Source: Owenia fusiformis (taxonomy: Eukaryota > Annelida > Polychaeta > Sabellida > Oweniidae). From it: a DNA stretch of 64,000 bases. Shown piece by piece: positions 37,948 to 49,487 of this stretch. Numbering within the stretch: position 1 is the stretch's first letter; the number at the start of each line of letters is the position of its first letter. Location: positions 11,082,932 through 11,146,931 of the forward strand of contig CAIIXF020000012.1 of the NCBI GenBank assembly GCA_903813345.2, written 5' to 3'. Below the pieces are notes generated by a model. The model worked only from the letters and a program-made list of their open reading frames with translations. It did no database searches and was not told where the DNA came from. The position numbers and the translations under genes are program-made.

Positions 37948-38779
37948 CACAGGCTGGTATCGAAAGATTTGTCCGCTGTGACGGAGCATGCTATATTTCA
38001 TAAAAACACTAAGAATGCTTCACGATTTATTTTTTAACTCATATGTTTCGTTATATCAAAGATAATTACTTACTCCATGCAATGGATATATCATTTGCGT
38101 GTAACCTTCACTTCTGTTTGAAGTCCAATAACGCTAGGAGTAAAATCTATTGAAAACGGCGCCAGAGTATCAAACTCTAAAATGTACCATTTCTTTTTTA
38201 ACTTTTTAATGGCATGATATAGTGACACGATAATATTAACATATGTTTTCAACATAACTCTGAATGTAATAATGAGATATTAATGCATTGGGTCTTTTTA
38301 ATATTTTTTGTAAAATATAATATTAATATTTTTTGTCCGCTGTGACGGAGCATTTTCACAGTTTACATTTGCAACTGCTCCGTCACAGCGGACAAAAAAA
38401 TTAAATATTATTTTTTATAAAAGAATTAAAAAGACCAAATACATCAACATCTCATTTATACCTTCATAGTTATGCTGAAACCATGTGTAAATATTATCGT
38501 GTCACTATATCGTGCCATTAGAAAGTTAAACGAGAAATGGTACATTTTGAAGTATGATACTCCGGCGCCATTTTCAATAGCTTTTCTTCCCAGCGTAATT
38601 GGACTTCAAACAGAAGTGAAAGTTACCCGCAAATGATATATCCATTGCATGGAGTAAGTAATATTGTATGGTATAACGAAACATATGAGTTAAAAAATAA
38701 ATCGTGAAGTATTCTTAGTGTTTTTATGAAAAATAGCATGCTCCGTCACAGCGGACAAATATTTCGATACCAGCCTGTG
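37948..38779. mobile_element. Fold-back element with about 395-bp arms, TSD ATTAA
   Basis: Almost the whole 832 bp is one inverted repeat. The left arm starts CACAGGCTGGTATCGAAA and the right arm ends in its reverse complement. The word tgtccgctgtgacggagca occurs four times, at both ends and on both sides of the centre near 38340-38395. ATTAA flanks both ends (37943-37947 and 38780-38784). There is no ORF of note. The termini resemble those of the element at 43851-44758 (consensus CACWGGYYRGTATCRARA). A CAC terminus with a 5-bp duplication recalls Transib or CMC-type elements, but the class is unproven. Confidence 0.8.
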
Positions 38780-39539
38780 ATTAAGACACAATCATATGTA
38801 TCAGTATCATGAGTCATTCGATCATTGGTAAAGTAGCATACTCTGACAACTCATGATCTTGTTATTTGAAGCAAGGGCGAACGATACCCGGAACGTTCGC
38901 AAATTGGCGTTCGGTTTTTTAGGGGCTATTTAACGACTCTATTGTCTCAATGTATTGTTTTTAGTTAATTGTACTACACACTTTCTAAAATCGACAATGT
39001 GTACTGTGTGCTTTATTCCAAAATAAACCATTATCAAAAATGTGAAGCTTTGTTGCGTTATTAGACGTACTGTTATAGCCACCATTTTTTGACCGACCTC
39101 GGACGTTTTCATCAATATTATTTTTGACCGCGGTGACATATTTTCTGGTGATCGTGCCATCCATTTACAACTATACAATACACTATACATGTATATTCAT
39201 CATTTTGAGATAGTTGATCAATACGTATTGAACAACCTGTGTAGATTGTATTTTCAAGATGCTAACTGTTTGTCGTTAACTAACTAGCTATCGTTACCAT
39301 CGCATATGTCATGTCGAGCTACATGACTACATGACGACAGTGTTATAAGTTACTATTAATTGATTGTTTCAATTTACTTCGTATTACATCTTAGTAGGTG
39401 TTTGTTTGGTAATCATAATTTTCAAGATAAAACATAATTTAAAAAATTACGATACCACAAGCATGCCACATTACCTAATAACTTCCTAGTAAAGCGTTGA
39501 CATTCTTGTCATAAGTCCTCTTTTACTTTTTGCCTGTTT

Positions 39540-39790
39540 CTGATGTGTATGATATTTAATAATTCCCATTTCCAAAGATGGCTGTTGGTAGGTGAATGGT
39601 ATATGCCATAATCCGTTGTAGAGCACAAATAGCCAGTCGCTGTACTAGAGAACAATGCTTTCTTTCTTTCATACAAACACAATACAGAAGCCGTTCTCGC
39701 AGCCAACAAAAAAAGAGATTACCATAATCCCTGTTATGCTGAAATAACATTTTAACTAGATTGTGTACTAGACTGGGTCATAGTCAGTGA
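39540..39790 (-). pseudogene. Frame-broken copy of the leader-exon-like remnant
   Basis: The minus strand reads MLFQHNRDYGNLFFCWLRER, matching the RDYGNLIF segment upstream of copy B (14674-14928), and after a frame change continues TDYGIYHSPTNSHL against LDYDLPTINTSL. Frame loss marks it as decayed. It stands upstream of NWD-like copy C in the same relative orientation as its partner upstream of copy B. Confidence 0.45.
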
Positions 39791-40110
39791 GGTTCAATCG
39801 AACTACAATGCTTAGTTCTATTCTATTTTATTTATTATTTATTTATTTTTTCTATATATATGAATGTATCCGAGATCGGGATTTTCAGAGATAAGAAAAA
39901 ATACATCATACGATACCATACATTATTTAATAGGTGGCGTTTAGAGGGTTAATTTATTATATCTCTCAGAACTAAATATTGTCTCTGACGACTAGCGTGT
40001 TTTGATGCGTTTATTTTGTTATATCCATCATCCATCAATCCATCCTAGGGCGTTTCATTTTGCCAACTTTTTCTCAAGTCATCCTTACTTTTTGATTATC
40101 TACTAAAAAA

Positions 40111-40371
40111 GTGTCAGCCCAACTGCTCGACGTTTAGACCCCCCCCCACCACGATGTTTGTTTTGTATGGGATTCGCCACAATGCAAAAAGTCAGTGCTC
40201 ATTAGCACATGAAGTATAAGTCACAATGTTTCATGTTCAATAATACCTGGGGTATGCGATATTACAACCAAAAATACATATGAGCAGATTCAAGGTCCAA
40301 GTGACCCCATACAAAACAAACATCGCGGTAGAGGGGGGGGGGTCTAAACGTCGACCAATCGGGCCGAAATG
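40111..40371. mobile_element. Inverted-repeat element with C/G runs
   Basis: The left arm contains cgacgtttagaccccccccc and atgtttgttttgtatggg; the right arm carries their reverse complements (ccccatacaaaacaaacatc, ggtctaaacgtcg). The arms are about 60 bp and separated by about 130 bp. Target duplication not resolved; likely a MITE. Confidence 0.55.
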
Positions 40372-41133
40372 TTTTTGTGGCCATTGGTCATAGAAGATCA
40401 TTTTGCATGTACACTACACATTTAAAGAAATCAGGCCTGAGGGTCACGGGGGCATGAAGCTCCAGTGAGGCAACTTACCAGTGATCAATGTACATTACCT
40501 TTAATCTCCAATCAGGAGCCAAATTGTGACGTGTCCAATTTAAAAGCGATTTGTTCGATTATATGCCTGTTCCGTTGCTTGGAGAACAGAGTACTATCAT
40601 TAAGAGTAGTATTATTACAAGTGATATTGAGCGAACTAAGTGCATTTTAAAGTGCGTTTTCCATCTACTTTTATTTGTATCTACTTTAATATAACAATTA
40701 AATAAGGTATTAGATATAGATGAGAACTTTTACTTTGTACCAGCTTTCTGCATCCATTTATTTGGAAATGTCTAGACAATGACGGTCGATAACTGAGCGA
40801 ACCAGAACCGAACCAGAGAATCATTCAAAGCACTTTGATGGTCATCAGACTTTAATAATATGTTTATAATTTGATGAACTTTAAGAATCTGCTCGATTGC
40901 ATGCTTTGTACATGGAGGGAAATGTTCCATAAGGTTTGGGTCTAGCCAGGGGCCCAGACCTGCAGGTCCGTAGTCAGCTTTTGCTAAGGAGGAGGGGCAT
41001 TTTAAAAGTAAAACAGTTAACTTCAAGGGCGGGCTCCCCCAAAAAACGTCTACTGGCTCGATCTGCAAAACAATGTAAAAACTCAAAAGCGTACAACACT
41101 GTCCTGTGGATTACAGAATTACAATTCTGTGGA

Positions 41134-42117
41134 TTAGGGAGATCGTTTTACTTTCATGGTGGTAGCCATTAAAGATACACTAGTGTCTGACGGCGCAAGG
41201 GGTTTCCATTTGATACCCTGTTTATGGTCATGGTAGACACCATCCGTGCTGTAATTCCCATTTAGATTTACAGTTGTGCACGAGTTATACCACCAGCCTG
41301 CCCCATTGTACATTTCTACACACGTTGAACCATTCCGTAAGTCATTGACGACATCAAGTGTGGAAAATTTCATGCCATGGGGTTCCTGTTTAGGATTGGA
41401 AGCCCCGATGGCATCTGTATTGCCACCTATGAATGGCCCAATCGATAGTTCATAATCCGCGATTTCATCTTGTATTGAGAAATTAGAATATGTCGCATTG
41501 TGCCAAACATTGTCTGGAGTCATCAGATCAAATTTAATCTCATAATTTCCTGAATTTGTAATGAGATGAATGAGGTCATTTCCCAACCAATGCTCAGTGG
41601 AAACGTCCCCAAAACCATTTTTATATTCCGTCCAATTTTGGTTGTGAAATTCGACACTCCCGTCATAACGTCTTTGAATGACAGTCCATCCGCCACCTTG
41701 CATGTCACAATAAGCATTAAACGCCGATTGGTTTGGATTTGGTCTTATGATATAAACGCCATCTTGCGTGAAGTTCTTTTCCCATAAGGCTTGACAGTCT
41801 TGACTGTGTTCGTTTTCATACCCATGATTCCAATCCGCGTCTGTCGTAAATAGACAAGTTATTATCTTACTCGAAGCAATCAATTCACAAGTAGTGGATC
41901 TTTTCTCAAAATTTACTCCTGCGCATTCAGCCAAAACTGCACACTTTGCAAGGCAGATCGTCTGCGAGCGAATGTTGTACAGTGTGTCTATAACGGTATA
42001 GGCTTCACATCTTTTATTTTTCAGTATTTGAAATGTGTGTCCATTGATGTTAGAACAACATGATGTCACTTGTAAGGTTCCGATAAGAAGGATGCTAAAT
42101 ATAAATTCCATCATCAT
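41134..42117 (-). CDS. Secreted PAN/apple and fibrinogen-like domain protein, copy 1
   Basis: A single uninterrupted exon of 327 residues. Residues 1-20 form a hydrophobic signal peptide (MMMEFIFSILLIGTLQV). About 22-90 form a cysteine-rich PAN/apple-like module (RCEAYT, CLAKCAVLAECAGVNFEK). From about 108 to 325 there is a fibrinogen-related domain: DCQALW, GGGWTVIQRRYDGSVEFHNQ, YKNGFGDVSTEHWLGND, AGWWYNSC, NLNGNYS. Such proteins are extracellular lectin-like recognition or adhesion molecules. Potential N-glycosylation sites include NWT, NAT, NFS, NGS and NYS. In the usual calcium site (DxDND) this copy reads D255-V-V-N-D259, losing one aspartate that copies 2 and 3 keep. The ligand-pocket CH of ficolins is CT here. 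Start is the first of three Met codons; using the third would change little. An ATATATAG box near 42693-42700 is a possible upstream promoter. Confidence 0.92.
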   Translation of the reverse strand: MMMEFIFSILLIGTLQVTSCCSNINGHTFQILKNKRCEAYTVIDTLYNIRSQTICLAKCAVLAECAGVNFEKRSTTCELIASSKIITCLFTTDADWNHGYENEHSQDCQALWEKNFTQDGVYIIRPNPNQSAFNAYCDMQGGGWTVIQRRYDGSVEFHNQNWTEYKNGFGDVSTEHWLGNDLIHLITNSGNYEIKFDLMTPDNVWHNATYSNFSIQDEIADYELSIGPFIGGNTDAIGASNPKQEPHGMKFSTLDVVNDLRNGSTCVEMYNGAGWWYNSCTTVNLNGNYSTDGVYHDHKQGIKWKPLAPSDTSVSLMATTMKVKRSP

Positions 42118-45100
42118 ATTGAAAAATCCTGGATGTATTTGGTCTGAAGAGTTTATCGTTGACTCGAATCACTCATGCTAACTTTGTTTCCCTGTGAAGT
42201 GATGTGTCCAGAAAACGCTGACTTGATAAAGTCAATGTATGTCCGTTTTGGTTGTTCACATTGTAATTCAGTGAATTGATTTCCCAATAGCCTCACAGAG
42301 AACATTCATGTACCAAGTTAAGAGTGATAGTTGGACGCGCGATGCGGTAAACACGAGGGTGATGAAATGAGTGACAAGCTTCTCTTGCAATCAGATTGTG
42401 GATGATCTTCAACAGTGACCATCCATTCCTCAAATTTACAATACTACCTAGGTTCCTGGAGCGGATTACTCATTGCCCATACACTCTATGAGTCCAAATA
42501 TGTCTCTGATGGTGTCCTTTTACTTTTTCTTGAACGTACATGCATGTAAAACCTAATGGTACGCCTAATGTATAATGCATTCGTTTGACTTCACTTCTTA
42601 AGAGAGAGTTTCGTCTTCACTCTTTCAAACTAAAATAAACCTGTGAACTCACCTCGCAAATCAGTGTTCGTCGGCAACATTTGACCGAAGTTCTATATAT
42701 GGTCATTCCTTCTGACGTCATCGTTGAGCCCGGAATTGACCAATGACATGCGCATATTTAATTAGAACGCATTTGGCGTATGTTTCTTCAAGCTCGCTGA
42801 TTAGTGGAAGAAAGGTCAGCGCGTAGGTCAGAAGTGATTTATTACCCAAACTGTCACCGGTACCCGTCGAGGGGGCGGGGCTACTAAACTGTAATATGGT
42901 GTAGTTTAACTAGACTCTGCACGCAGGGTAGTTGCACTCTGCATCAACCACACCTCATCTGATAATTTGATTTTTGCTGTGTCTTATGACATGTAATGCA
43001 AATTGAAGCGTAATAGAAGCATTTTGCCGGGCATATTCACTGTCTCATGACTTTGCTGATTGGGGGCATTTCCAAAAATGGCAGTCATGACTGTTCGATG
43101 GGATTTGTTACGTCTTAGCGTTGTGTAAGCCTTTTCCCTACAGGTTATACAATCTAAGCAAGCCAGATAATTTAAACGCCAAATAAACTGCTGTGCATTA
43201 TATGCTTTGCTGGATGCGTAAGTACTTTTTCTGATCACCCAATATATCTATCTGAGAAGGCGATTACTATACGTGACTTTGACCATTGCAATGCGAAGAC
43301 TTGATTGCTGATGTCCAGTCCAAATCAAAACTCCTGAAACATCAATCCCCCTGGAAATAACCGATCGGTTCGATTTTCTTTGTTTCTACCCCTTTCGTTG
43401 CTTGATGAACGGAGTAGTGTATACGTAACTTTAATACATCTAAGTGCCACTTGTTTTAAGCGAACTAAGTGCTTAGTGTTAATGCATTTTCCAATTCAGT
43501 CAACTTTTAGGTAAACAAATAAAGTTATAGTGGAAAAGTTCTACATAAGTAATACTTAGTATTACCCTTTTACATTTATTTATTTGGTAATCTTCAAACC
43601 AGCTCACAGATGTCCATTAGCTGAGCGAATGAGATCTTAAAACCAGCTCAGATGTCCTTAGCTGAGCGAATTGACCCCTCTAGTCCAAAAACACAATAAT
43701 TAATAGTCATCAGGAGACAAAACTATAATATTGGAGGATCTTGCATTTTATTCTACATGTAAGGCAATATTTCAGTATTCAATGGACTAACATAGATTAA
43801 TCGGTCTGCCATAGTTATTTAAAAAGTATTTATATTACCCTTTACCCTATCACTGGTCAGTATCAAGATGCGACGACGGCCGTTGCCTTCTCATCTGAGA
43901 AAGTGGATGAAAAGTGTCGATTCTGATATTTTTGGTTTTCGTCGAATTAAACTACCTTATAAATTGACGTCATGCTTTGATATAAATTGAACTTGATAAT
44001 AAGCCTTATATATCATGGAGTCTTTGGAGTATGAAAATTTGTTCCTAAATCATACGTGGGCGCCATGATTCAAGTATGTGTTACACCGCTTAAGGGAAGG
44101 TAATTGAGATTTTGATTTTGCAAATGATACGATAACTGATCAGTGGTGATGCGGTAACGTTATAAGAGTTTATAATGGAGGGCCGGCTGACATAACAAAA
44201 CCTGATATATAACAAGTTAGGCCTCACATTATCTCGATTCCCAATTTCGATTAATTAATCGACATCGACACTTTCAGCTCCCGTTTTTGATAAGAAAAGT
44301 TGCTATCTGGCACGTCTTTCAGTGCATGGAATCGTATCGTATGGTCCAGGATTAATGCTACACTTTCCAACCGTAATGTACAAAAACTGAACATTATAGC
44401 GAAGTGCATCATTTTGGACTGAAACAAAAAGATCTATATCATTAACTTCATACAGTAACCACATCATCTTCGAAACAGACGTGTCAGTTATCGTATCATG
44501 CACTTCCAGTTACTTTCCCTTGAGCGGTGTAACATATAGTTGAATCAAGGCGTCCACGTATGATTTACGTACAAATGGTCATACTCCAAAGTTTCCATAA
44601 TATGTAAGGCTTATCAAGTTCAAATATCTAAGTATTACGTCAATTATAAAGTAGTTAAGTAGTTAGACGAAAACCAAAAATATCGAAATCGACACTTTCC
44701 GTCCACCATCTTAGATGAGAAAGTAACGGCCGTTACCGCATCTTGATACTGACCAGTGCCTACGCTGCAAACAGAATGAGGATCAAAACAACCCAACCAC
44801 GTGTGAAGGACTTATCTTACCATTGCTAAAAACAAAAAAATGATATTCAAGGTTGTATTTGTTATTAACAATTTTGGTCTTTACTGAAATCTTTTTCATG
44901 ATTTCTTAGTCGGTGCAATCATAGCCCAAAAAGTTCGTGAAATCTTTCGTTTTCAAAAAGGTTTTTCCTCTAAAAGAATCGGTATCGATATGGAGAACTG
45001 AATTCAACAATGTTTTCTCTTAAACCAATTATTGAAAACATTCTGTAAACAAAACACGGTCCTGTATGTAATGTTGACTGATTGACTACAATTTAATGCG

Positions 45101-46075
45101 AAAGTAATTTATATATATTTTATATATCTGTTTTTGTTAAAAAAATTGTTTTTAGTGCAATTGTTTTTTTGTTCCTTTTTTACCATTTCTTGAGAATGGA
45201 ATAAAATATCTTTCCGAAGCTTGCATGTTTGAACAAAATAGCATATACAACATTTTCTAAGACTTCCCAATATTATCGTTGTACAAAGGAAATTTTGGTT
45301 GAACAGAGATAGCCTAAACCTTTAATTTCATTAACAAGATACTTTTTTAAATCAACCAAACTTTTCTTTGTATAATTACAATATTGAGAGACATAAACAC
45401 GTTGTGTTTTGTTCCAATGAGTTTCAGATAGATGTTTCATTTCATTCCGAACATACATGTATGATATCAAGAACAAAAGAAGTGTCCGATGTGTTTTCTT
45501 AAACAATATACAGAAAAGTATATATATATCTCTTTCAAATAATATTGTTACCATTCAAAAGGTGACCATTAAATTGACAATGTGTAAAATTTTCAGAATT
45601 TTTTGATGACTGGTTTGAGAGAAACGTGTGATCAAAAGGTTCGCCATATCGATACCCATCCTTTAGGTAAAAGTCACTTTTCTGATAAATGTAAGTTATT
45701 CCCCGATTAAAAATAAATATTATTCTAACAATTGATCTAGAAAAGATAATTGTTTCAAATAAACTAATGAATATATACATTATATTTATGTGCATAGACT
45801 ATTGCAATCGCCGCTGGCATCATAAGCTGGTAAGAGCAATGGGTGTGCAGCTTTACACTAGACAGAAAGGCAGTCTATGTGGGGGCGGGGGTCTGAAAAC
45901 AATCGTTGCCCTACAACTTAACTGTCTCACTATAACTCCACTCACCGCATATGCATTACTGTCATATATAGTAATGAATGTTCAAAAGAAATTCAGCGAA
46001 TGACAATGTCATAATATTATCCATGTGTAAGATGCCGCTGTGAGATTTATTTGGCCCTCTTCAATACTAAAATAT
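42118..46075. other. Intergenic region between fibrinogen-like copies 1 and 2
   Basis: The part at 42180-42300 matches the upstream flank of copy 2 (47338-47440). A large fold-back element occupies 43851-44758. The remaining stretches (42860-43850, 44760-46040) show nothing coding. An AATAAA on the minus strand at 46046-46051, 25 nt past the stop of copy 2, is a close but possible polyadenylation signal. Confidence 0.45.
43851..44758. mobile_element. Fold-back element with about 280-bp arms, TSD CCTAY
   Basis: The left end CACTGGTCAGTATCAAGATG and the right end, its reverse complement CATCTTGATACTGACCAGTG, bound 908 bp. The arms pair imperfectly for about 280 bp (for example tttttggttttcgtcg against cgaaaaccaaaaa). 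The flanks are cctat (43846-43850) and cctac (44759-44763), a 5-bp duplication with one change. It shares its terminal pattern with 37948-38779. No transposase ORF; non-autonomous. Confidence 0.75.
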
Positions 46076-47050
46076 CTATGATTTTCTTTTTACTTTCATG
46101 GTAGTAGCCATTAATGATACATCGGTGTGTACCGAAGCAAGGGTTTTCCACTTGATACCTTGCTTATGGCCATAGAAGACACCATCAGTGCTGTAATTGC
46201 CATTTAGATTTACAGCTGTGCACGAGTTATACCACCAACCAGCGCCGTTATAAGATCTTGCACACATTCCACCCGACATATCATTGTCCACATCAAGTGT
46301 AGAAAATTTCATTCCATAAGGTTCTTGGTTAGGGTCTGAAGCACCGATGCCATCTGCATCGCCAATTATAAACGACCCAATTGATAATTCATAATCCGCG
46401 TTTTCATCTTGTATTGAGAAATTAGAATATGTCGCATGGTGCCAAACATTGTCTGGAGTCATCAGATCAAATTTGATCTCATAATTTGCCGAATTTGTAA
46501 TGAGATGAATGAGGTCATTTCCCAACCAATGCTCAGTAGAAACGTCCCCAAAACCATTTTTATATTCAGTCCAATTTTGGTTGTGAAATTCGACACTCCC
46601 GTCATAACGTCTTTGAATGACAGTCCATCCGCCATCTTGCATATCACAATAAGCATTGAACGCTGATTGGTTTGAATTTGGTCTTATGACATAAACGCCA
46701 TCTTGCGTGAAGTTCTTTTCCCATAAGGCTTGACAATCTTGACTGTGTTCGTTTTCATACCCATGATTCCAATCCGCGTCTGTCGTAAATAGACAAGTTA
46801 TTATCTTACTCGAAGCAATCAATTCACAAGTAGTGGATCTTTTCTCATAATTAACCCCCGAGCATTCAGCCAAAATTGCACACTTTCCAAGGCAGATCGT
46901 CTGCGAGCGAATGTTTTCCAGTGTCCCTAGAATGGTATCTGTGTCACATCTTTTGTTTTTCAATATTTGAAATGTTTGACCATTGATGTTAGAACAGCGT
47001 GGTTTTACTTGTAAGCCTCCAATAAGTATTACGAAAAATATTAATTTCAT
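46076..47050 (-). CDS. Secreted PAN/apple and fibrinogen-like domain protein, copy 2
   Basis: Intronless, 324 residues, closely similar to copy 1 over most of its length. Signal peptide MKLIFFVILIGGLQV, then the PAN/apple-like module (RCDTDTILG, CLGKCAILAECSGVNYEK), then the fibrinogen-related domain (DCQALW, DGGWTVIQRRYDGSVEFHN, GFGDVSTEHWLGND, GAGWWYNSC, NLNGNYS). The calcium site is the intact DVDND. The products are presumably secreted, glycosylated recognition proteins like copies 1 and 3. Signal peptides and the region just before the C-terminus differ most among copies, while the core is nearly the same. It is head-to-tail with copies 1 and 3 on the minus strand, so it is part of a tandem family. 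Confidence 0.93.
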   Translation of the reverse strand: MKLIFFVILIGGLQVKPRCSNINGQTFQILKNKRCDTDTILGTLENIRSQTICLGKCAILAECSGVNYEKRSTTCELIASSKIITCLFTTDADWNHGYENEHSQDCQALWEKNFTQDGVYVIRPNSNQSAFNAYCDMQDGGWTVIQRRYDGSVEFHNQNWTEYKNGFGDVSTEHWLGNDLIHLITNSANYEIKFDLMTPDNVWHHATYSNFSIQDENADYELSIGSFIIGDADGIGASDPNQEPYGMKFSTLDVDNDMSGGMCARSYNGAGWWYNSCTAVNLNGNYSTDGVFYGHKQGIKWKTLASVHTDVSLMATTMKVKRKS

Positions 47051-48406
47051 ATTTTTATTGACAATATTTAACTGAACAGCAAAATAGTTTCTAATGTAGT
47101 ATCCAGGTGATTACAAAGGTTAGATTTAAACTATATTCATTTTTACCAAACGTAACGTAGTGTTTATAAACTTTCTGAAATATATCATTATAAAGGAGAC
47201 TTTTTTTCATTTAAACACGTCGCAATTATTCATTTCCTCTTCAGCGATATTTTCACTACAGATATACTTCAAATTCGAGTTTCCTCCGGGATTTCAAGTC
47301 CTTAGTCAATCTTTCTCATTATTCCCTAGGTTACTTTTACTAACCGTGCCTCTCTGTGAAGTGAGGTGTATAGCGATGACTTGATTGAGTCTCAGTTTTG
47401 GTTGCTCATTTTGTAATAGTAATTGATTTCCCAACAACTTTCAAGTATGGCCACTTCGCATATTTATACATTATTCATTTATATCTTCAATAGAAGAGTT
47501 TCTAAATAGCTTTGAAATCTCGCTAATTCTCGTTTTTACATGAGATTTTAAGAGATTTGCACTTTTTTCCTCTAATGAATTACTTTTCTTTATTTTTGAT
47601 AGCATATTTGGATTCAGTGATAAATTTTCTCCAATTATAGCTTTGATTTACACAGTTATGTCATTTAAATCATTTTCCATGACATTTTAAAAAAACTTGG
47701 GCCAAATCTCCATTGGTGCAATGCTGAAATTCATTAAAACCTTGATTTATTCGTATGACAACCAATATTTTCATGCTTAATCACAATATGTAGCATTGAC
47801 AGGGCCATCCAATAGTATTCCATTCGAGTTTCAGACAGATTCAACCAACACTTTTTGATAAATCATGAAATTAAGTGACTATTGCAAGTTTCTAACATTG
47901 AAGTGAGTGGAGGTCTGGCCCTAGAAAATCAAAGACAATCAAGGGTGACATCTATTATGTAAGCATTTTTCAGCTATTTAGAAACTATACAATTGTGAAT
48001 TGATCTGCGAGATTGATTTTATCTATAGGTCCTTTTTCTTAACACCCAATATGTCTGGTGGAATAAGATGTCAGTAATTTACCAATGAAAGGATTTTCTG
48101 ACGTCGGTTAAAAAAACCTTTGAAATCCAAAAACCCTAAATAAATAAAGATGGTAATACTATGCATCGATCCATAGTTAATTATATAAAAAAGATTTGAA
48201 TAATATATTGAACATGTTTCATATAACCAGTAATTATTAATGCGAATCCTGGTTCAATTTAATCAAACTCGGAGTTTGTGTCGGGATGACCCCATATAAT
48301 AAAGGGGTGAATAAATTTGTTAACGACAACGTAAATGATTTTCTTGAGTAATGATAGTGTTCAAAGGAGAGAGTTTTGATGACCTCGTAAAGCGAAGAAG
48401 GCTTTG

Positions 48407-48879
48407 TATAAAAAAAACTCCTACCTCATACCCACCTACCCACGTACGTTGGACATGATACAGTCTTTGAAGGGTTCAATTTAAAAGATCTTAGTTTATT
48501 AAATCTTAGTTTATGATGAATTATAGATGCATTTGTAACGACTCTTGATAGCAAGTTGTTACTACAGGCCAGCTGGTTTCGATTCCCACTCGGGGCATCG
48601 AATTTAGCTCACTTTCTTTAAATTTCTTTATCTGGCTTGTTGGACCCATGCGGTCGTTAGTTAATTATTCCCCTGGGGCGTCCACGGGTCAGTACACATA
48701 GTACAATGCACCCATACCTTTATTTATGGATCTGTCATCCGTCTAGTCATAAAATAAAGCCGGAATTGTAGAATGTTAACAATTAGAGCTATTTTGAGAT
48801 TTAAAATTGAACCCTTCAATGACTGTATCATGTCCCACGTAGGTGGGTAGGTGGGTGTGAGGTAGGAGGTTTTTTATAT
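48407..48879. mobile_element. Inverted-repeat element with 76-bp arms
   Basis: The left arm ctcctacctcatacccacct with acatgatacagtctttgaag is matched by the right arm cttcaatgactgtatcatgt with aggtgggtgtgaggtaggag. The interior holds ggtttcgattcccactcggg, which resembles a Pol III B box, so a SINE-like core may be inside. No coding content. Confidence 0.6.
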
Positions 48880-49487
48880 AAAGCAAGTGAAGAACGCTCC
48901 AAGAAAAAATGCACTTCCGGTCTGTGCAGACCCTCGCAAGAACTATTGCAACAATTTATAGGTTTTGAAGTATTCTTTACCATTGAATTGCTTTTGTGAA
49001 TATTAATTACGAAATATCCTATACACGGCGCCGGCCGGTGAATCAAATATGGCCCAGGCATAAGTGAGGCCATTTTCTTTAAAATTGGCCAATTGCAATA
49101 TCGCGGGTGTATGAGCATTTTATGTGGCTATTTACAATAACTTTATTAATTTGTATGGCGAAACACTTGGAATTCAGATTCAATTTAGTTTAGTTGAAAT
49201 CGGGAGGTTTATCGAAAACCATGAAGCTTGTACACCATCTTGAAGCCAATTGTAGTTGGACTCATTTAGATTTCAAGTTTGTAAAATTTTTGACATTTTT
49301 CAAGTGTTATGTAAAACTTTCTTAGCCACCTTGTGCATTTTCTAGTCGCCCTACGGTTGCAGTAGCGTATAAAACGCCACCACTGACAGGGTTGTTAGCA
49401 AATAACAATAGCATAAAGATAACCATGATTAGGATGCATTGTAAGTATTTATTTACCCCCCCCCTCAATTTCTCACTTTCATTGAAT

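Larger units (their letters stand above)
37753..41133. other. Region between NWD-like copy C and the fibrinogen-like cluster
   Basis: Contains the 5' flank of copy C, a long fold-back element (37948-38779), a broken leader-exon-like remnant (39540-39790) and a short inverted-repeat element (40111-40371). The stretches at 38780-39540 and 40372-41133 show no gene. A relic of the CAGGCC-type element may lie near 40955. Confidence 0.4.

Noticed and set aside
40772-41086. Minus-strand ORF of 104 residues next to fibrinogen-like copy 1
   Set aside because: Contains a relic resembling the CAGGCC-type transposon end and no recognisable protein features.
42645-42700. TATA-like box with a nearby gtgagt donor upstream of fibrinogen-like copy 1, suggesting a 5' UTR exon
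   Set aside because: The implied exon would be under 20 nt and the other two copies do not show the same arrangement.
48555-48605. B-box-like ggtttcgattccc as a possible tRNA gene
   Set aside because: No D-arm, anticodon arm or acceptor stem can be drawn; it lies inside an inverted-repeat element.
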